From Nitrobacter winogradskyi Nb-255 (lineage in GTDB: Bacteria > Pseudomonadota > Alphaproteobacteria > Rhizobiales > Xanthobacteraceae): a DNA stretch of 64,000 nt. This document shows, in pieces, positions 1 through 8,319 of this stretch. The stretch covers positions 1,950,001-2,014,000 of the forward strand of contig NC_007406.1 of NCBI RefSeq assembly GCF_000012725.1, read 5' to 3'. Position numbers and translations under genes: made by a program. The stretch's first letter is position 1. Each line of letters starts with the position of its first letter. The notes beneath the pieces were generated by a model. It ran no database searches. It was not told the origin of the DNA and saw only the letters and a list, made by a program, of their open reading frames with translations.

Positions 1-22
1 AGCCGAAAGCGTCGCTCGCGCG

Positions 23-65
23 CTAGAGTCTTTCACCACTTCACGGAAGCGGTGAAAGACTCTAG
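23..65. repeat. Long CTAG-ended palindrome
   Basis: The 15 bases at 23-37 are the exact reverse complement of 51-65, both ending in CTAG. The loop side extends the pairing (CTTC with GAAG) after one mismatch, so the hairpin is close to complete. A CTTTTTG run follows at 66-72, so on the + strand it resembles an intrinsic terminator. A diverged relative lies at 15828-15863 next to cysK. Confidence 0.85.
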
Positions 66-76
66 CTTTTTGATTT

Positions 77-128
77 GACGCGTTTTCTTGACGCGAACCG
101 GATTCCACTTCGCTCGAAAACGCTATAG
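77..128 (+). repeat. Dispersed class 1 repeat, 3' module
   Basis: This is a copy of the commonest repeat in the window. It starts GACGCGTTTTC, contains GCGAACC and TTCGCTCG, and ends GAAAACGCTATAG. The outer arms GCGTTTTC/GAAAACGC and inner arms GCGAA/TTCGC pair as a stem. The element ends at 128, and the complement of the pcm stop codon is 129-131, so the two touch. Confidence 0.9.
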
Positions 129-791
129 TCAGAATACGAAGGCGGGCGGCCGTTCGAGGCCCGGCAGGATCGGAGCCGACGCGTTGAAAAGAGGCCGGCT
201 CCCAAAATCGGACCGTGAACGGGTGACGATGACAACCCGCGGCGCGCCGTCTATGGCAAATACGCCGACCAGCCGTCCCTCGGGCGCAAGCTGCCCGTAA
301 AGCGCATCGGGAACAATCTCGGTGGCGCCCTCCAGAATGATGACATCGTATGGGGCGCGGGCCGATGCTCCGTCGTTCGCCCTGGCCGGAATGACCGTTA
401 CGTGGCCAAGGCCGAGGCTCGCGAGATTGTCCGAGGCTTTCGTCGCCAGCGCCGGATCGCTCTCGATCGCCGTCACCCGGTCGGTGAGTTTTCCCACAAG
501 CGCGGCGGTATAGCCGGTCGCACAGCCCACCACGAGCACGTTGTCGGTGCTCTTGATCTCGGCCGCCTGAACCATCTTTGCGACCACCATGGGCTTGAGC
601 AGATACCGTTTCGATGTCCCTTCGCTGACGTCCAGATCAAGATCCAGATATGCCAGCGCGCGGCGATCCCCGGGGACGAAAATCTCACGCGGAAGCGCCA
701 GCATCGCGTCGATGATCCGCAGATCGGTGACGTCGCTGGGCCGCACCTGACCGTCAACCATTTTCCCGCGAGCGGTCGAAAAGTCCGACAT
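129..791 (-). CDS. pcm: Protein-L-isoaspartate O-methyltransferase
   Basis: A 220-residue cytoplasmic SAM-dependent methyltransferase of the PCMT family, which methylates L-isoaspartyl residues so that damaged proteins can be repaired. The SAM-binding motif VLVVGCATGY lies near residues 85-94 and the post-motif strand PYDVIILEGATE near 147-158. The early family signature MVDGQVRP is at 11-18. I chose the ATG at 791 over an in-frame start 21 codons earlier because GAGGG sits just before it and homologues begin MSDFS. The stop codon directly abuts a dispersed repeat. In many related genomes tolC follows this gene, but it is not visible here. Confidence 0.9.
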   Translation of the reverse strand: MSDFSTARGKMVDGQVRPSDVTDLRIIDAMLALPREIFVPGDRRALAYLDLDLDVSEGTSKRYLLKPMVVAKMVQAAEIKSTDNVLVVGCATGYTAALVGKLTDRVTAIESDPALATKASDNLASLGLGHVTVIPARANDGASARAPYDVIILEGATEIVPDALYGQLAPEGRLVGVFAIDGAPRVVIVTRSRSDFGSRPLFNASAPILPGLERPPAFVF

Positions 792-1047
792 CGACGATCC
801 CTCAACCCATGACAAAGTTCCCGGAGGACTAGGACACCCCCATGGTCGATGCAAGCCTTTGCTGAGCGGGCCATGTCAGCCGTCGCATTTTGTCGCAGCG
901 TTTTCCGTTGGTTGCAGGACGCATGACGCGTGGCGGTTAGCCGATCGATTGTCCGCGCTCGTCCGGGAAGCCGGATCGGCATTTCTGCTTTGCAAGCGTC
1001 GGAGGCTTTGTTATAGGCTGCCTCTCTGCGAAGCATGCTTCGCACGT

Positions 1048-1122
1048 TCCCTGGTAGCTCAGCGGTAGAGCATTCGACTGTTAATCGAATGGTCGCAGGT
1101 TCGAATCCTGCCCGGGGAGCCA
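1048..1122 (+). tRNA. tRNA-Asn (anticodon GTT)
   Basis: The sequence folds as a full cloverleaf of 75 nt including an encoded CCA. The acceptor arm TCCCTGG pairs with CCGGGGA. The D-arm contains AGCTCAGCGGTAGAGC, the anticodon stem is TTCGA/TCGAA with loop CTGTTAA (anticodon GTT), and the T-arm is GCAGG-TTCGAAT-CCTGC. A truncated protein gene on the opposite strand points toward its 3' end. Confidence 0.97.
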
Positions 1123-1153
1123 TTTTCATGAAAACGCAAGTTGAAGAAAGAAG

Positions 1154-1399
1154 CCGGCAAACATCACCCGCACTATAGTCGCGGCCCGTGGATGAAAGCC
1201 TGGCCCGCGCGAACCAGTTCGCCGGAAACTCGTCCCGGCAGTCGGTCAGATACTTGCCGCAGAACACGCCGAGTTCGAGCATCTGCTTCGGAGTAAGGTC
1301 GGGCCGGAATACCGGATCGAAGTTGCGGCCGGACGGCGCCGTCAATCGATAGCGATAGCCGCTTTGCATCCTGTCGTCGACGATGATGACACGGCCCAT
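1154..1399 (-). pseudogene. Truncated conserved hypothetical gene next to tRNA-Asn
   Basis: The first 75 or so codons from the ATG at 1399 encode a recognisable conserved region, with the stretches TAPSGRNFDPVFRPDLTP and MLELGVFCGKYLTDC followed by EFPANWFARARLS. From memory, this matches the N-terminal part of an uncharacterised Bradyrhizobium-group protein of roughly 160 residues. After GRDYS the reading frame stays open but runs into antisense tRNA-Asn and unrelated sequence, so the C-terminal half appears lost. The 3' end given is approximate. It could be a remnant left by recombination at the tRNA 3' end. The function is unknown. Confidence 0.5.
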
Positions 1400-1489
1400 T
1401 CGGTCAGTTTAGCGCAAGAATCGAAACGGAATGACGCCTAACGCGCGTCATCAATGAAAATCCCGGCGTCTGTTCGAACGGCCACCCTA

Positions 1490-1590
1490 TAGCCCTTCGT
1501 TTCCGATGGAACCAAAGAGAAATCCATGATCTTGATCTGGCGCGTTTTCTTGACGCGAACCCGTGTCCACGCCGCTCGAAAACGCTATAG
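1490..1590 (+). repeat. Class 1 repeat, diverged copy
   Basis: The left half (CTATAGCCCTTCGTTTCCG and onward to about 1540) resembles the left half of the copy at 63085. The right half at 1541-1590 is the standard module beginning CGCGTTTTCTTGACGCGAAC and ending AACGCTATAG. It lies upstream of the small gene at 1675. Confidence 0.75.
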
Positions 1591-1674
1591 CTTTCGTCGC
1601 GCAATTCAAAGCAAACAGGATCGCAGCAGGCAGGATTCAGGCTTGCTGCCGAACGGCGAGCAGAGGAGATTTTG

Positions 1675-1917
1675 ATGGCGGAAGATAACTTTGAAGTCGA
1701 AACTGAAGGTTCTGCAATCGCTGCGTTTACGCTGGCTCAATTCGCGTTCTGGGGTCTGATCGAGAGCGGGGTTATCTCAACCGAGAAGGCGGCGGATATG
1801 CTGGAACAAGGCGTAACAGCGCTTTCCAAGGGAGATCTGGCCAATCGGAAGGCTTCGCAGATGTTGCAAACCATCCTCGATATGGTGCAGCGTAATCAAA
1901 GGTCGAGCGTGAACTGA
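1675..1917 (+). CDS. Small acidic hypothetical protein
   Basis: An 80-residue protein starting MAEDNFEVETEG. The ATG at 1675 has AGAGGAG about 7 nt upstream. An earlier in-frame TTG (1672) is less likely. The predicted protein is helical: an acidic N-terminus, a stretch AFTLAQFAFWGLIESGVIS, then alternating charged helices. There are no cysteines and no signal peptide. I do not recognise the family. The stop codon runs straight into the left end of a dispersed repeat (GAGCCTTTTCGCTT). The clear ribosome binding site supports a real gene. Confidence 0.65.
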   Translation: MAEDNFEVETEGSAIAAFTLAQFAFWGLIESGVISTEKAADMLEQGVTALSKGDLANRKASQMLQTILDMVQRNQRSSVN

Positions 1918-2055
1918 GCCTTTTCGCTTTTGATGATGGAATCAGAAGCGAGGCTGTATGATTTTTTTGACGCGTTTTCTTCACGCGAACCGGTATCCAC
2001 TTCGCTCGAAAACGCTATAGAGCAGGCCCGAGGACGCGCTTCGCCTGAAAACGCC
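1915..2055 (+). repeat. Class 1 repeat plus a second partial end
   Basis: The left module GAGCCTTTTCGC to AGAAGCGAGGCT is a palindrome centred on the GATGGAATC region. The right module runs from GACGCGTTTTC at 1969 to GCTATAG at 2020. It is followed at 2021-2055 by a second repeat end of the CCCGAGGACGCGCTTCGC type. The repeat overlaps the stop codon of the gene ending at 1917. Confidence 0.85.
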
Positions 2056-2075
2056 ATGAACCGCCGGTGAGCGTC

Positions 2076-2309
2076 ATGTCATCAAATATTGAACCGCTGG
2101 CGCGAGCGATGGCGGAACGGATCTGCCGGTCTCACCTCATGAATGAAGCGGAAATCCCGGACTGGGTGGACCGCCACTGGGAGATCGCGGCGGCGATGCT
2201 GGAGTCCGGCGCCATGGACGAAATGGGCGAATGGCAACCCGGGCAGGACTGGCGACAGGGACTGGAAGCATACCGCGAACGGTTGGCCGCGAAGCACGAC
2301 ATCGGATAA
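2076..2309 (+). CDS. Small conserved hypothetical protein
   Basis: A 77-residue protein. A GTG three codons upstream (2067) is an alternative start; I prefer the ATG at 2076 because GGTGAG precedes it. It contains ARAMAERICRSHLMNE, then VDRHWEIAAAMLE, and a C-terminal WQPGQDWRQGLEAYRERLA. The regular, charged, Trp-rich sequence looks like a soluble cytoplasmic helical protein. I recall similar short uncharacterised proteins in Bradyrhizobium but no function. The leader is almost entirely the repeat ending near 2055. Confidence 0.6.
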   Translation: MSSNIEPLARAMAERICRSHLMNEAEIPDWVDRHWEIAAAMLESGAMDEMGEWQPGQDWRQGLEAYRERLAAKHDIG

Positions 2310-2401
2310 AATCCAGCCCTGACCCCTCTCGACCCCCGTCCGGGAAAAGGGCATGATCGGGATCTGGACGCCTTTCCCTCCGTCCCATCCGAAGGTCTCC
2401 G

Positions 2402-2608
2402 ATGGACGTATTCCCCGATCAACTGAGCATCGTCACGGTGAACGCTTCACGCCCTTTGATCCGGCCTGACGGTCGCTACGCAATAGAACTGGCGACCACA
2501 GAACTCGGCTCGATCGCGTTCGAGGTCGACGAGCAAGCGCTTTACGCCCTGCGCCAGGCCATAGGTGAAATCGAGACGGAAATGAAACGGAGACCCGGAA
2601 GAGCCTGA
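2402..2608 (+). CDS. Small hypothetical protein
   Basis: A 68-residue protein from an ATG at 2402. The core PDGRYAIELATTELGSIAFE alternates like a short beta-sheet and is followed by a helix with QALYALRQAIGEIE. There is no signal peptide or cysteine. It follows the gene ending at 2309 by about 90 bp on the same strand. The family is unknown to me. The shadow frames on the other strand are low-complexity and less protein-like. Confidence 0.5.
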   Translation: MDVFPDQLSIVTVNASRPLIRPDGRYAIELATTELGSIAFEVDEQALYALRQAIGEIETEMKRRPGRA

Positions 2609-2683
2609 TCCGACCGGCCGAGGTTGTCACCTCCTCGTGGAGGATACGGTTTTTCGATTTCCGTCTTCACCCGAAAGCCCCTG

Positions 2684-2860
2684 TCAGGCATTCGCGATCT
2701 TTTCGCCGTGCAGCGTCAGTTCCTGCTGCAAGACGCTGCCGGTATGGGTCTCCTTGTTACCTGTCTTCTGAACAGCCGCGATCAGCGCGTTGAGGCCCAG
2801 CAATGTTGCAATGATGAGAATGACCATCAAGACAGCTTTGATCTTCTTTTCGTTATCCAT
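2684..2860 (-). CDS. 58-residue single-pass membrane protein
   Basis: Reading the minus strand from the ATG at 2860 gives 58 codons and a TGA at 2684-2686. The protein begins MDNEKKIKAVLMVILIIATL. The membrane segment covers roughly residues 9-28 and is followed by a soluble tail with QKTGNKETHTGSVLQQEL. GAGAGGAA sits about 8 nt before the start, a good ribosome binding site. Charged residues before the helix suggest the N-terminus stays inside. It could anchor or modulate a membrane complex, but nothing here names its partner. It is shorter than usual gene-calling cut-offs. Confidence 0.65.
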   Translation of the reverse strand: MDNEKKIKAVLMVILIIATLLGLNALIAAVQKTGNKETHTGSVLQQELTLHGEKIANA

Positions 2861-3156
2861 TTCGTTCTATTCCTCTCATGACAACCGGAAAGGTGCGCCG
2901 ATCGAAACGGCGCGACCGTGCGTCTGATGATGTGCGGATGAATAGGCTGATCAGGGTCACTCTCGAACAGGTGAGGTCGCCGCAGCAGGTGTTCCAGACA
3001 TTATGCTGTTTTCCGGTGCTTCGCGACGGGATTTTATCGCCTCGTGCGAAATCGTTGACCCGGGTTCCGCTTTCCCGCCCCTCTTGAGCACGTCACGACC
3101 ATTCGACTTTGCGGCGTCCTTTTAACGGGCGCGCAACGTTTATACGGAAAGCTTCC
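2861..3156. other. Intergenic stretch without a convincing gene
   Basis: An open frame on the + strand (2878-3087) has Arg-rich, low-complexity translation and no ribosome binding site, so I do not call it. No repeat of the main classes is evident before about 3157. The promoter of the minus-strand gene at 2860 should lie here, but I cannot point to boxes with confidence. Confidence 0.4.
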
Positions 3157-3232
3157 CTATGGCGCTTCGGGCGAAGCATGTTCCGCGGGGCTTGCCCCCC
3201 GGGAAAACCATCGGTTCGCGTGAATATAAGTT
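3157..3232 (-). repeat. Diverged class 1 repeat with internal GC hairpin
   Basis: Read on the + strand it contains GCGAAGCATGTTCC, an internal GGGGCTTGCCCCC palindrome and GGTTCGCGTGAA. This is the same arrangement, in the same orientation, as the copy at 19639-19767. The outer arms are poorly conserved, so the ends are approximate. Confidence 0.6.
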
Positions 3233-3252
3233 ACGGGGAGGACCATGGAACC

Positions 3253-3486
3253 GTGAGCGACACACGCGATGCCAGTGGCCGAACCGGGCCGCAACGATTC
3301 TCCCGCGCATCGACGCGGTCGCTTGCGCAAACGTCATCCCGCCTTGCCCATTGGCCGCCACCGTTCCGCGGCACGGCCACGAAGCCGAAGATCGTCCGCT
3401 ATAAGCCGGATGAGAAACCACAGCGGGCAAAGCCTCGCGGCTGGCGCCTGACGCGAGCCATGTTCTCCGAATTCGAGGAAGAATGA
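3253..3486 (+). CDS. Small basic hypothetical protein
   Basis: A 77-residue protein from a GTG at 3253, with GGGGAGG about 12 nt upstream. The nearby ATG at 3245 is out of frame and closes at once. The protein is strongly basic and Pro/Arg-rich in the middle (HWPPPFRGTATKPKI), with a C-terminal KPRGWRLTRAMFSEFEEE. The ordered C-terminus looks like real coding sequence. I recall similar short proteins upstream of glmU in related genomes only vaguely. It converges on glmU. The function is unknown. Confidence 0.5.
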   Translation: MSDTRDASGRTGPQRFSRASTRSLAQTSSRLAHWPPPFRGTATKPKIVRYKPDEKPQRAKPRGWRLTRAMFSEFEEE

Positions 3487-3512
3487 ATCTTCGGTCCGCC
3501 TCGGCTCCTTCT

Positions 3513-4871
3513 TCAGCCGGTCTTCTGTTTCCTGGCGAGCAGCTTCATCTCGCGGAATCTCTTTGCCCAGCCCTCGCGCAGGGTTTGCTGGCCTCGGCCG
3601 ACCGCGAGCGCGTCATCCGGCACGTTTTTGGTGACGACCGAACCCGATCCTATGTAAGCCCCGGCGCCGATCCTGAGCGGCGCGACCAGTGAGGAGTTGG
3701 AGCCGACGAACGCCCCCTCGCCGATCTCGGTGCGGTGCTTATTGAAGCCGTCATAGTTGCAGGTGATGGTGCCCGCGCCGATGTTGGCTTTGGCCCCCAC
3801 ATGGGCATCGCCGATATACGTCAGGTGATTGACCTTGGCGCCGGCTTCGAGAACGGCGGCCTTGGTCTCGACGAAGTTCCCGATCCGCGCGCCATCGCCC
3901 ACCGACGTTCCCGGCCGCAGGCGGGCATAGGGGCCGACGGAGGCGTTCCTGCCGATTGATGCCTGCACCAGGTGGGAGAATGCGTGAACCACCGCGCCGT
4001 CGGCGATCGTGACGCCCTGCCCGATGATGACGTAAGGCTCGATGGTCACGTCTCGGCCGAATGAGGTGTCGGCGGAAAGAAACACCGTTTCGGGGGCCAC
4101 CATGGTCACGCCGGCGTCGAGCGCAGCCTTGCGCAGCCGCGCCTGCATGACCTGTTCGGCCTCGGCCAATTGAGCCTTGGTGTTGATGCCGCGCACTTCG
4201 TCCTCGCCGGTTTCGATCACCGCCGCCGTCAGACCCAGCTCGGCGACAAGGCCGACGGCGTCGGTGAGATAGTATTCACCCTTGCTGTTGGCGTTGCCGA
4301 TCTTTTCAATGATCCGCAGCGCCGTCCTGCCGTCGAAGGCCATAACGCCGGCGTTGCAAAGCGTCATGCGGCGTTCTTCGGGGCTGGCGTCCGCGTCCTC
4401 GCGGATCGCTGTAAGCCGACCATCGGTCACGATCAGCCTGCCGTACCCCGCCGGATCGCGGGCATGAAAGCCGAGCACGGCCAGCGAGGCACCGGCCCGC
4501 AACGGCGCCCGCATCCTCGCGAACGTATCAGCCGAGATCAGCGGCGTGTCGCCGAAAGCGATCAGCAGATCGTCGGCGCCGCGGATGATGGCTTCCTTCG
4601 CCGCGAGGACAGCGTGTGCCGTTCCCAGGCGCTCGTCCTGGACGAACGTCATGACGTCCGGCCGCACCCGCTTCGCTTCATCGGCCACGGCCTGATGGCC
4701 GGGACCAATGACAACCGTCAGCGACGTTCCCGGACCGCCCGGCGCGGCCGCCAGCACATGCGACAACAGCGTCTGCCCCCCCACCGGATGCAGCACTTTA
4801 GGCAGAGAGGAGCGCATCCGTGTCCCCTCGCCCGCGGCCAGCACGATGGTCAGACAGTTCCGCCCGCTCAT
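3513..4871 (-). CDS. glmU: Bifunctional UDP-GlcNAc pyrophosphorylase / glucosamine-1-P acetyltransferase
   Basis: A 452-residue enzyme making UDP-N-acetylglucosamine for peptidoglycan and lipid A. The N-terminal uridyltransferase has the nucleotide-binding LAAGEGTRM motif near residues 11-19 and the following KVLHPVGG. From about residue 250 the left-handed beta-helix acetyltransferase domain shows hexapeptide repeats, including [27 protein letters not shown] and [12 protein letters not shown] chose the ATG at 4871 because AGGA precedes it and the length matches the family; two further in-frame ATGs lie at 4883 and 4910. The gene is monocistronic here, divergent from the gene at 5016. Confidence 0.95.
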
Positions 4872-5015
4872 TCGAATCCTCATGGTTGGCGTATCAAACG
4901 TCGCCGTCATTAAGCTTTTTTCTCGAAGCTGAAAACCGGCCGGCTTCCCTGAGATCAGGCAGGTTTCCTGCTAACATTCCGCCATGATTCGGAACGGGGG
5001 TCCGGCATCATCATT

Positions 5016-6284
5016 ATGGCGAAGAATCAGAACGGCTTAGCCGAAAGCACAGGGGCCGATGAAAGCAGCGGCCGGCCGGCCGGCTTTCTTGCCGATGAGG
5101 ATGGATTCGACCGCCGCACCATATGGCGGCTCGGATCCTGGGGCGTCGGGTCCATCGGAGCCGTCATCGTCGCCCTCCTAGCATACAATTCCGGAGCCGC
5201 TCTCCGGTCTCGACCGCTCGCCGGTGCCGACCTCGCAAAGCCATCGCCGCAGTTGGAGATCGCGCAAGCGGCCGAGCGGAAAATCGAACGTCTTTCGTCC
5301 GCCATCGACACGTTGAACAGCGATCGCGAGCGGCTGTTCGCCCGTCTCGCCGTCCTTGAGCAAGGTTTCGAATCCGTCACCGGCTCCATAAGCCGGAAGG
5401 CGTCGCAGACCGACGCTATAGCAACGACCTCGACGCCGGCGGCCAGTGAGCCCTATCCGGTCAGAGAACCTGACTCACCGGGTCAAGACGCCTTGACAGC
5501 CGCAAATGCGTCCACGGATGCGCCACTCTCCGCACCGGCCGCTTTCATCACCACCGCCGCAGCGGCGGCGGTGAAGCCTCCGATCGCCGCTTCTTCTCCC
5601 GTAGCTGCATCACCGCCCGCGATAGCCGCACATGATCCCACCGCAACAATGCCTGGCGGACAGGGTGAAACGGTCACGCTCGGGACCGCGAAATCAGAGC
5701 TTGAAAAAAACCTTCACCACCACAAGGAGGCGCAGATCGTTGCCGCATCCATTCCCCCGATCGCTGATGCGCCGCAACCACCTTCCCCCGCTCAGGCATC
5801 GTCCTCTGAAACGGTGAAAGACACGAGCCCCGTCCCGGTGCCGCGCACCGAATTCGGCATCGATCTCGGAAGCGCCGCGTCGATCAAAGGTTTGCGAACG
5901 CTCTGGCAAAGCCTTCTGAAATCAGAGCCGAAGGAATTGACGTCGCTGCATCCGATCATCGTGCTGAAGGAAACCAGCAACGGCAACGGCATTCAGATGC
6001 GTCTGGTCGCCGGGCCGCTCACCGATGCGGCGACTGCCGCCAGGATCTGCGCGGTGCTGTCCGAGGACGGCCAAACCTGCGGCACCACCGTATTCGACGG
6101 CCAGCGCCTCGCCATGAACGAAGATGGCAAGGACAGCGCCGTTACCCCCGCGACAAAAAAACCTAAGACACCGCCTGCGTCGCGACGTCGGCCTGCCCGG
6201 AAATCGACGCGAGTCGAGGAGCCGGCACAGCCCCCGCCACCACCTCCGAGGCCGGCAGCATTCAGCCCATTCTTTTCACGCTGA
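5016..6284 (+). CDS. Membrane-anchored SPOR-like hypothetical protein
   Basis: A 422-residue protein with one membrane segment near residues 41-60 (VGSIGAVIVALLAYNSGA). A coiled coil follows near 85-123 (QAAERKIERLSSAIDTL), then a long Ala/Pro/Ser-rich linker. Near residues 320-370 is a compact region with MRLVAGPLTDAATAARICAV and GQTCGTTVFDGQRL. That region resembles the SPOR fold seen in peptidoglycan-binding proteins, with two cysteines in the usual places. The tail is basic and Pro-rich. The likely topology is N-in with a periplasmic linker and SPOR-like domain. A role in envelope or division is inference. Confidence 0.75.
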   Translation: MAKNQNGLAESTGADESSGRPAGFLADEDGFDRRTIWRLGSWGVGSIGAVIVALLAYNSGAALRSRPLAGADLAKPSPQLEIAQAAERKIERLSSAIDTLNSDRERLFARLAVLEQGFESVTGSISRKASQTDAIATTSTPAASEPYPVREPDSPGQDALTAANASTDAPLSAPAAFITTAAAAAVKPPIAASSPVAASPPAIAAHDPTATMPGGQGETVTLGTAKSELEKNLHHHKEAQIVAASIPPIADAPQPPSPAQASSSETVKDTSPVPVPRTEFGIDLGSAASIKGLRTLWQSLLKSEPKELTSLHPIIVLKETSNGNGIQMRLVAGPLTDAATAARICAVLSEDGQTCGTTVFDGQRLAMNEDGKDSAVTPATKKPKTPPASRRRPARKSTRVEEPAQPPPPPPRPAAFSPFFSR

Positions 6285-6347
6285 CTCCATCCGGCGGGGA
6301 CCGGATTCCGGGTTGTCCGCTCTACCGATCCGGATCATATTCACGCG

Positions 6348-6728
6348 ATGAAAAAAGACCCGTTCCGACTGACGCCTTATCAGGTGCAATGGCTGCTGAT
6401 CGTGGGATTCCTGAGCGTCGGTTATGCGCTGTATCTGCGCTATCTCGCGATTGAATTATCGACGGTATCACTGGCGTGCGACTCCGGCCTGCAAACCATG
6501 CTCTGTCGGGGCCGGAGCGTCGCCACGTATCTGTTTCGCAATCAGGTCTTCGGAATCGCGGCGCTGGTCGTCGCGGTGCTGCATGTGATGCGGCCCTCGA
6601 TCGTGCTTCTGACCGCGGGATTGAGCGCCGCCGGCTTTGGAATCGTACTTTACAATGCCGGTCTTTCGGGCCTCGCGATCGGCCTGCTTATCCTTGGGTT
6701 TGCGCGGCCCGCGCCCGCCACAGCGTGA
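6348..6728 (+). CDS. Small polytopic membrane protein
   Basis: A 126-residue protein with about four hydrophobic segments: near 14-32, 63-80, 83-100 and 103-120. A short loop carries two cysteines (ACDSGLQTMLC). The spaced cysteine pair after the first helix loosely recalls thiol-redox membrane proteins, but there is no CxxC motif and I do not assign one. It lies 63 bp after the SPOR-like gene on the same strand, so the two may be cotranscribed. Its last 41 bp overlap the 3' end of the convergent ndvC-like gene. Confidence 0.65.
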   Translation: MKKDPFRLTPYQVQWLLIVGFLSVGYALYLRYLAIELSTVSLACDSGLQTMLCRGRSVATYLFRNQVFGIAALVVAVLHVMRPSIVLLTAGLSAAGFGIVLYNAGLSGLAIGLLILGFARPAPATA

Positions 6729-8286
6729 TCCCGAGCATAGCGTACACCACACAGGTCCAGAGCGACTGCCAGTTCTTCGGGCCTTCGTTAAATCCGATAT
6801 AGACCGCCGCGATTATCAGCAGGCCGGCAAAAACCGATTCCGCGATGGGGCGAACGCCGGTGAGCGGACGATTGAGCCATGCCAGCGCCCAGCACGGCGC
6901 CACGGCCATTGACAACGCGGCAAAGGGAAAATCCCGGTACCGTGGATCGAAGACGAAGCCGAGCGCCGTCTCCGCCGCGATCAAGGTGGTCACGAGCAGC
7001 GTTATCCCCAGCATCACGGTCAGCACCGAGCCGGTGCGACCCGGGCGCGGGCCTATCAATTCGACGAATGTCGGCAGCGCGCGCCCCGACATCAGGGCGT
7101 TCGCACCCAGCAACGGAGCGATGACCCCCGCCGCCAGCAGCCCCCCCCAGCGCAGCGAGTTGCCGAGTCCGAAACTCTCGTAACACAGCTTGTCCGCGGC
7201 GACTCCGAGCAGGATTCCCGCCGTCGTGGCGGAAACCGCCACCGCGATCCAGGACATCCATCTCGGTTTCCAGGGCTTTCGCCGCAACGTCAGCATGGCG
7301 ACCCCGAAGACAAGGACGCATAAACCCATCCCGGCGCCCATCTGGATTTTCCACAATGGGAAATTGCGAACGGGTTCGCCGGCCGGATATTTCAGTTCGC
7401 GCGGATCGACCCCGATCAGGCCCCAGTTGCCGCCGACCGTACCTTCAAGCTGGCGCTTCCAGGGCTGGTCATAGGCCTCGATCAGGTTGACGCGGAATTT
7501 CTCGCGTTTCGCCATGTCGAGAATTTCGGACACTACACGCGCCTGATTGGCGCGAGACGGCAGCGCGCCTTCCCGCATCCGACCGGCGCTCGGCCATCCG
7601 GTCTCGCCGATCAGGATCTCCTTGGCTGGAAACGACGCCGCGACCTGCTTGCGGATGGCGCCGACATGCGCCGCCGCGTTACGCGAGCGAATCGGAATAT
7701 CCTCCCAGTAGGGAAGGATGTGGATGGTGACGAAATCGACCGCGTCATAGACCTCACGGCTGCGCAGCCAGTATTCCCAGACGTCCGCGTAGGTCACCGG
7801 CACCTTCACCTGCGACTTCACCAGCCGGATGTTCGCCGCGAGATCGGAGGCGGTCATTTCCCCGCGCAGCAAAACCTCGTTACCGACGACGAGCGCGGTG
7901 ATGACGTTGGGATATTCCTTCGCAAGACCAATCGCGACATTGATCTGGGCCAGATTTTTCAACCGGTTGTTGCCAAGCCAGATGCCCTGGATGACCTTGA
8001 GGCCAACCTTCTCGGCGAGAGCGGGCAGCCGGTCGAGGCCGTTCTCGATCGAGTAGGTCCTGACGCAATTCGATATCTTCGCCAGCTGGGCAAGATCTTC
8101 GGCGATCTGCTCGGGCGCGATCTCGGTCGTGGCGACCAGCGGGGTCTGTTGCCCCCGGAACGGTGCATAGGACACGCATTCCAGCTTCGCCGCCGGATCG
8201 ATCGGAGCCCGCGCAAGCCGGATCGGCGCGCCGAGCCACCACCATGCTGCCGCGATCAGACCTAGCGAAATGATGAGAAGCGCCAT
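6688..8286 (-). CDS. ndvC: NdvC-type beta-glucan synthesis protein (GH17 domain plus membrane domain)
   Basis: A 532-residue inner-membrane protein. An N-terminal signal anchor (1-18) leads into a periplasmic GH17-like domain. The expected catalytic glutamates are in VVGNE (about 137) and IGETGWPS (about 228). From about residue 320 there are around eight hydrophobic segments. Size and architecture match NdvC of Bradyrhizobium, which is linked to beta-1,6 branching of cyclic beta-1,3/1,6-glucans (established for that genus). It diverges from the ndvD-like and ndvB genes. The ATG at 8286 is the only good start, although its ribosome site is weak. Transglycosylase chemistry is inferred from the GH17 fold. 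Confidence 0.85.
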   Translation of the reverse strand: MALLIISLGLIAAAWWWLGAPIRLARAPIDPAAKLECVSYAPFRGQQTPLVATTEIAPEQIAEDLAQLAKISNCVRTYSIENGLDRLPALAEKVGLKVIQGIWLGNNRLKNLAQINVAIGLAKEYPNVITALVVGNEVLLRGEMTASDLAANIRLVKSQVKVPVTYADVWEYWLRSREVYDAVDFVTIHILPYWEDIPIRSRNAAAHVGAIRKQVAASFPAKEILIGETGWPSAGRMREGALPSRANQARVVSEILDMAKREKFRVNLIEAYDQPWKRQLEGTVGGNWGLIGVDPRELKYPAGEPVRNFPLWKIQMGAGMGLCVLVFGVAMLTLRRKPWKPRWMSWIAVAVSATTAGILLGVAADKLCYESFGLGNSLRWGGLLAAGVIAPLLGANALMSGRALPTFVELIGPRPGRTGSVLTVMLGITLLVTTLIAAETALGFVFDPRYRDFPFAALSMAVAPCWALAWLNRPLTGVRPIAESVFAGLLIIAAVYIGFNEGPKNWQSLWTCVVYAMLGITLWRARAAQTQG

Positions 8287-8319
8287 TGGCGTGCGAAATG
8301 AAATCGGCCCTATCCTCCG

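Noticed and set aside
473-1399. A 308-codon minus-strand open frame across tRNA-Asn.
   Set aside because: Its middle reads RAGFEPATIRLTVECSTAEL, the familiar antisense translation of a tRNA, and its end overlaps pcm in another frame. Only the first 75 or so codons look like a protein.
2624-2881. A + strand open frame of 85 codons.
   Set aside because: The opposite strand carries a better small membrane protein with a ribosome site, and this frame is its shadow.
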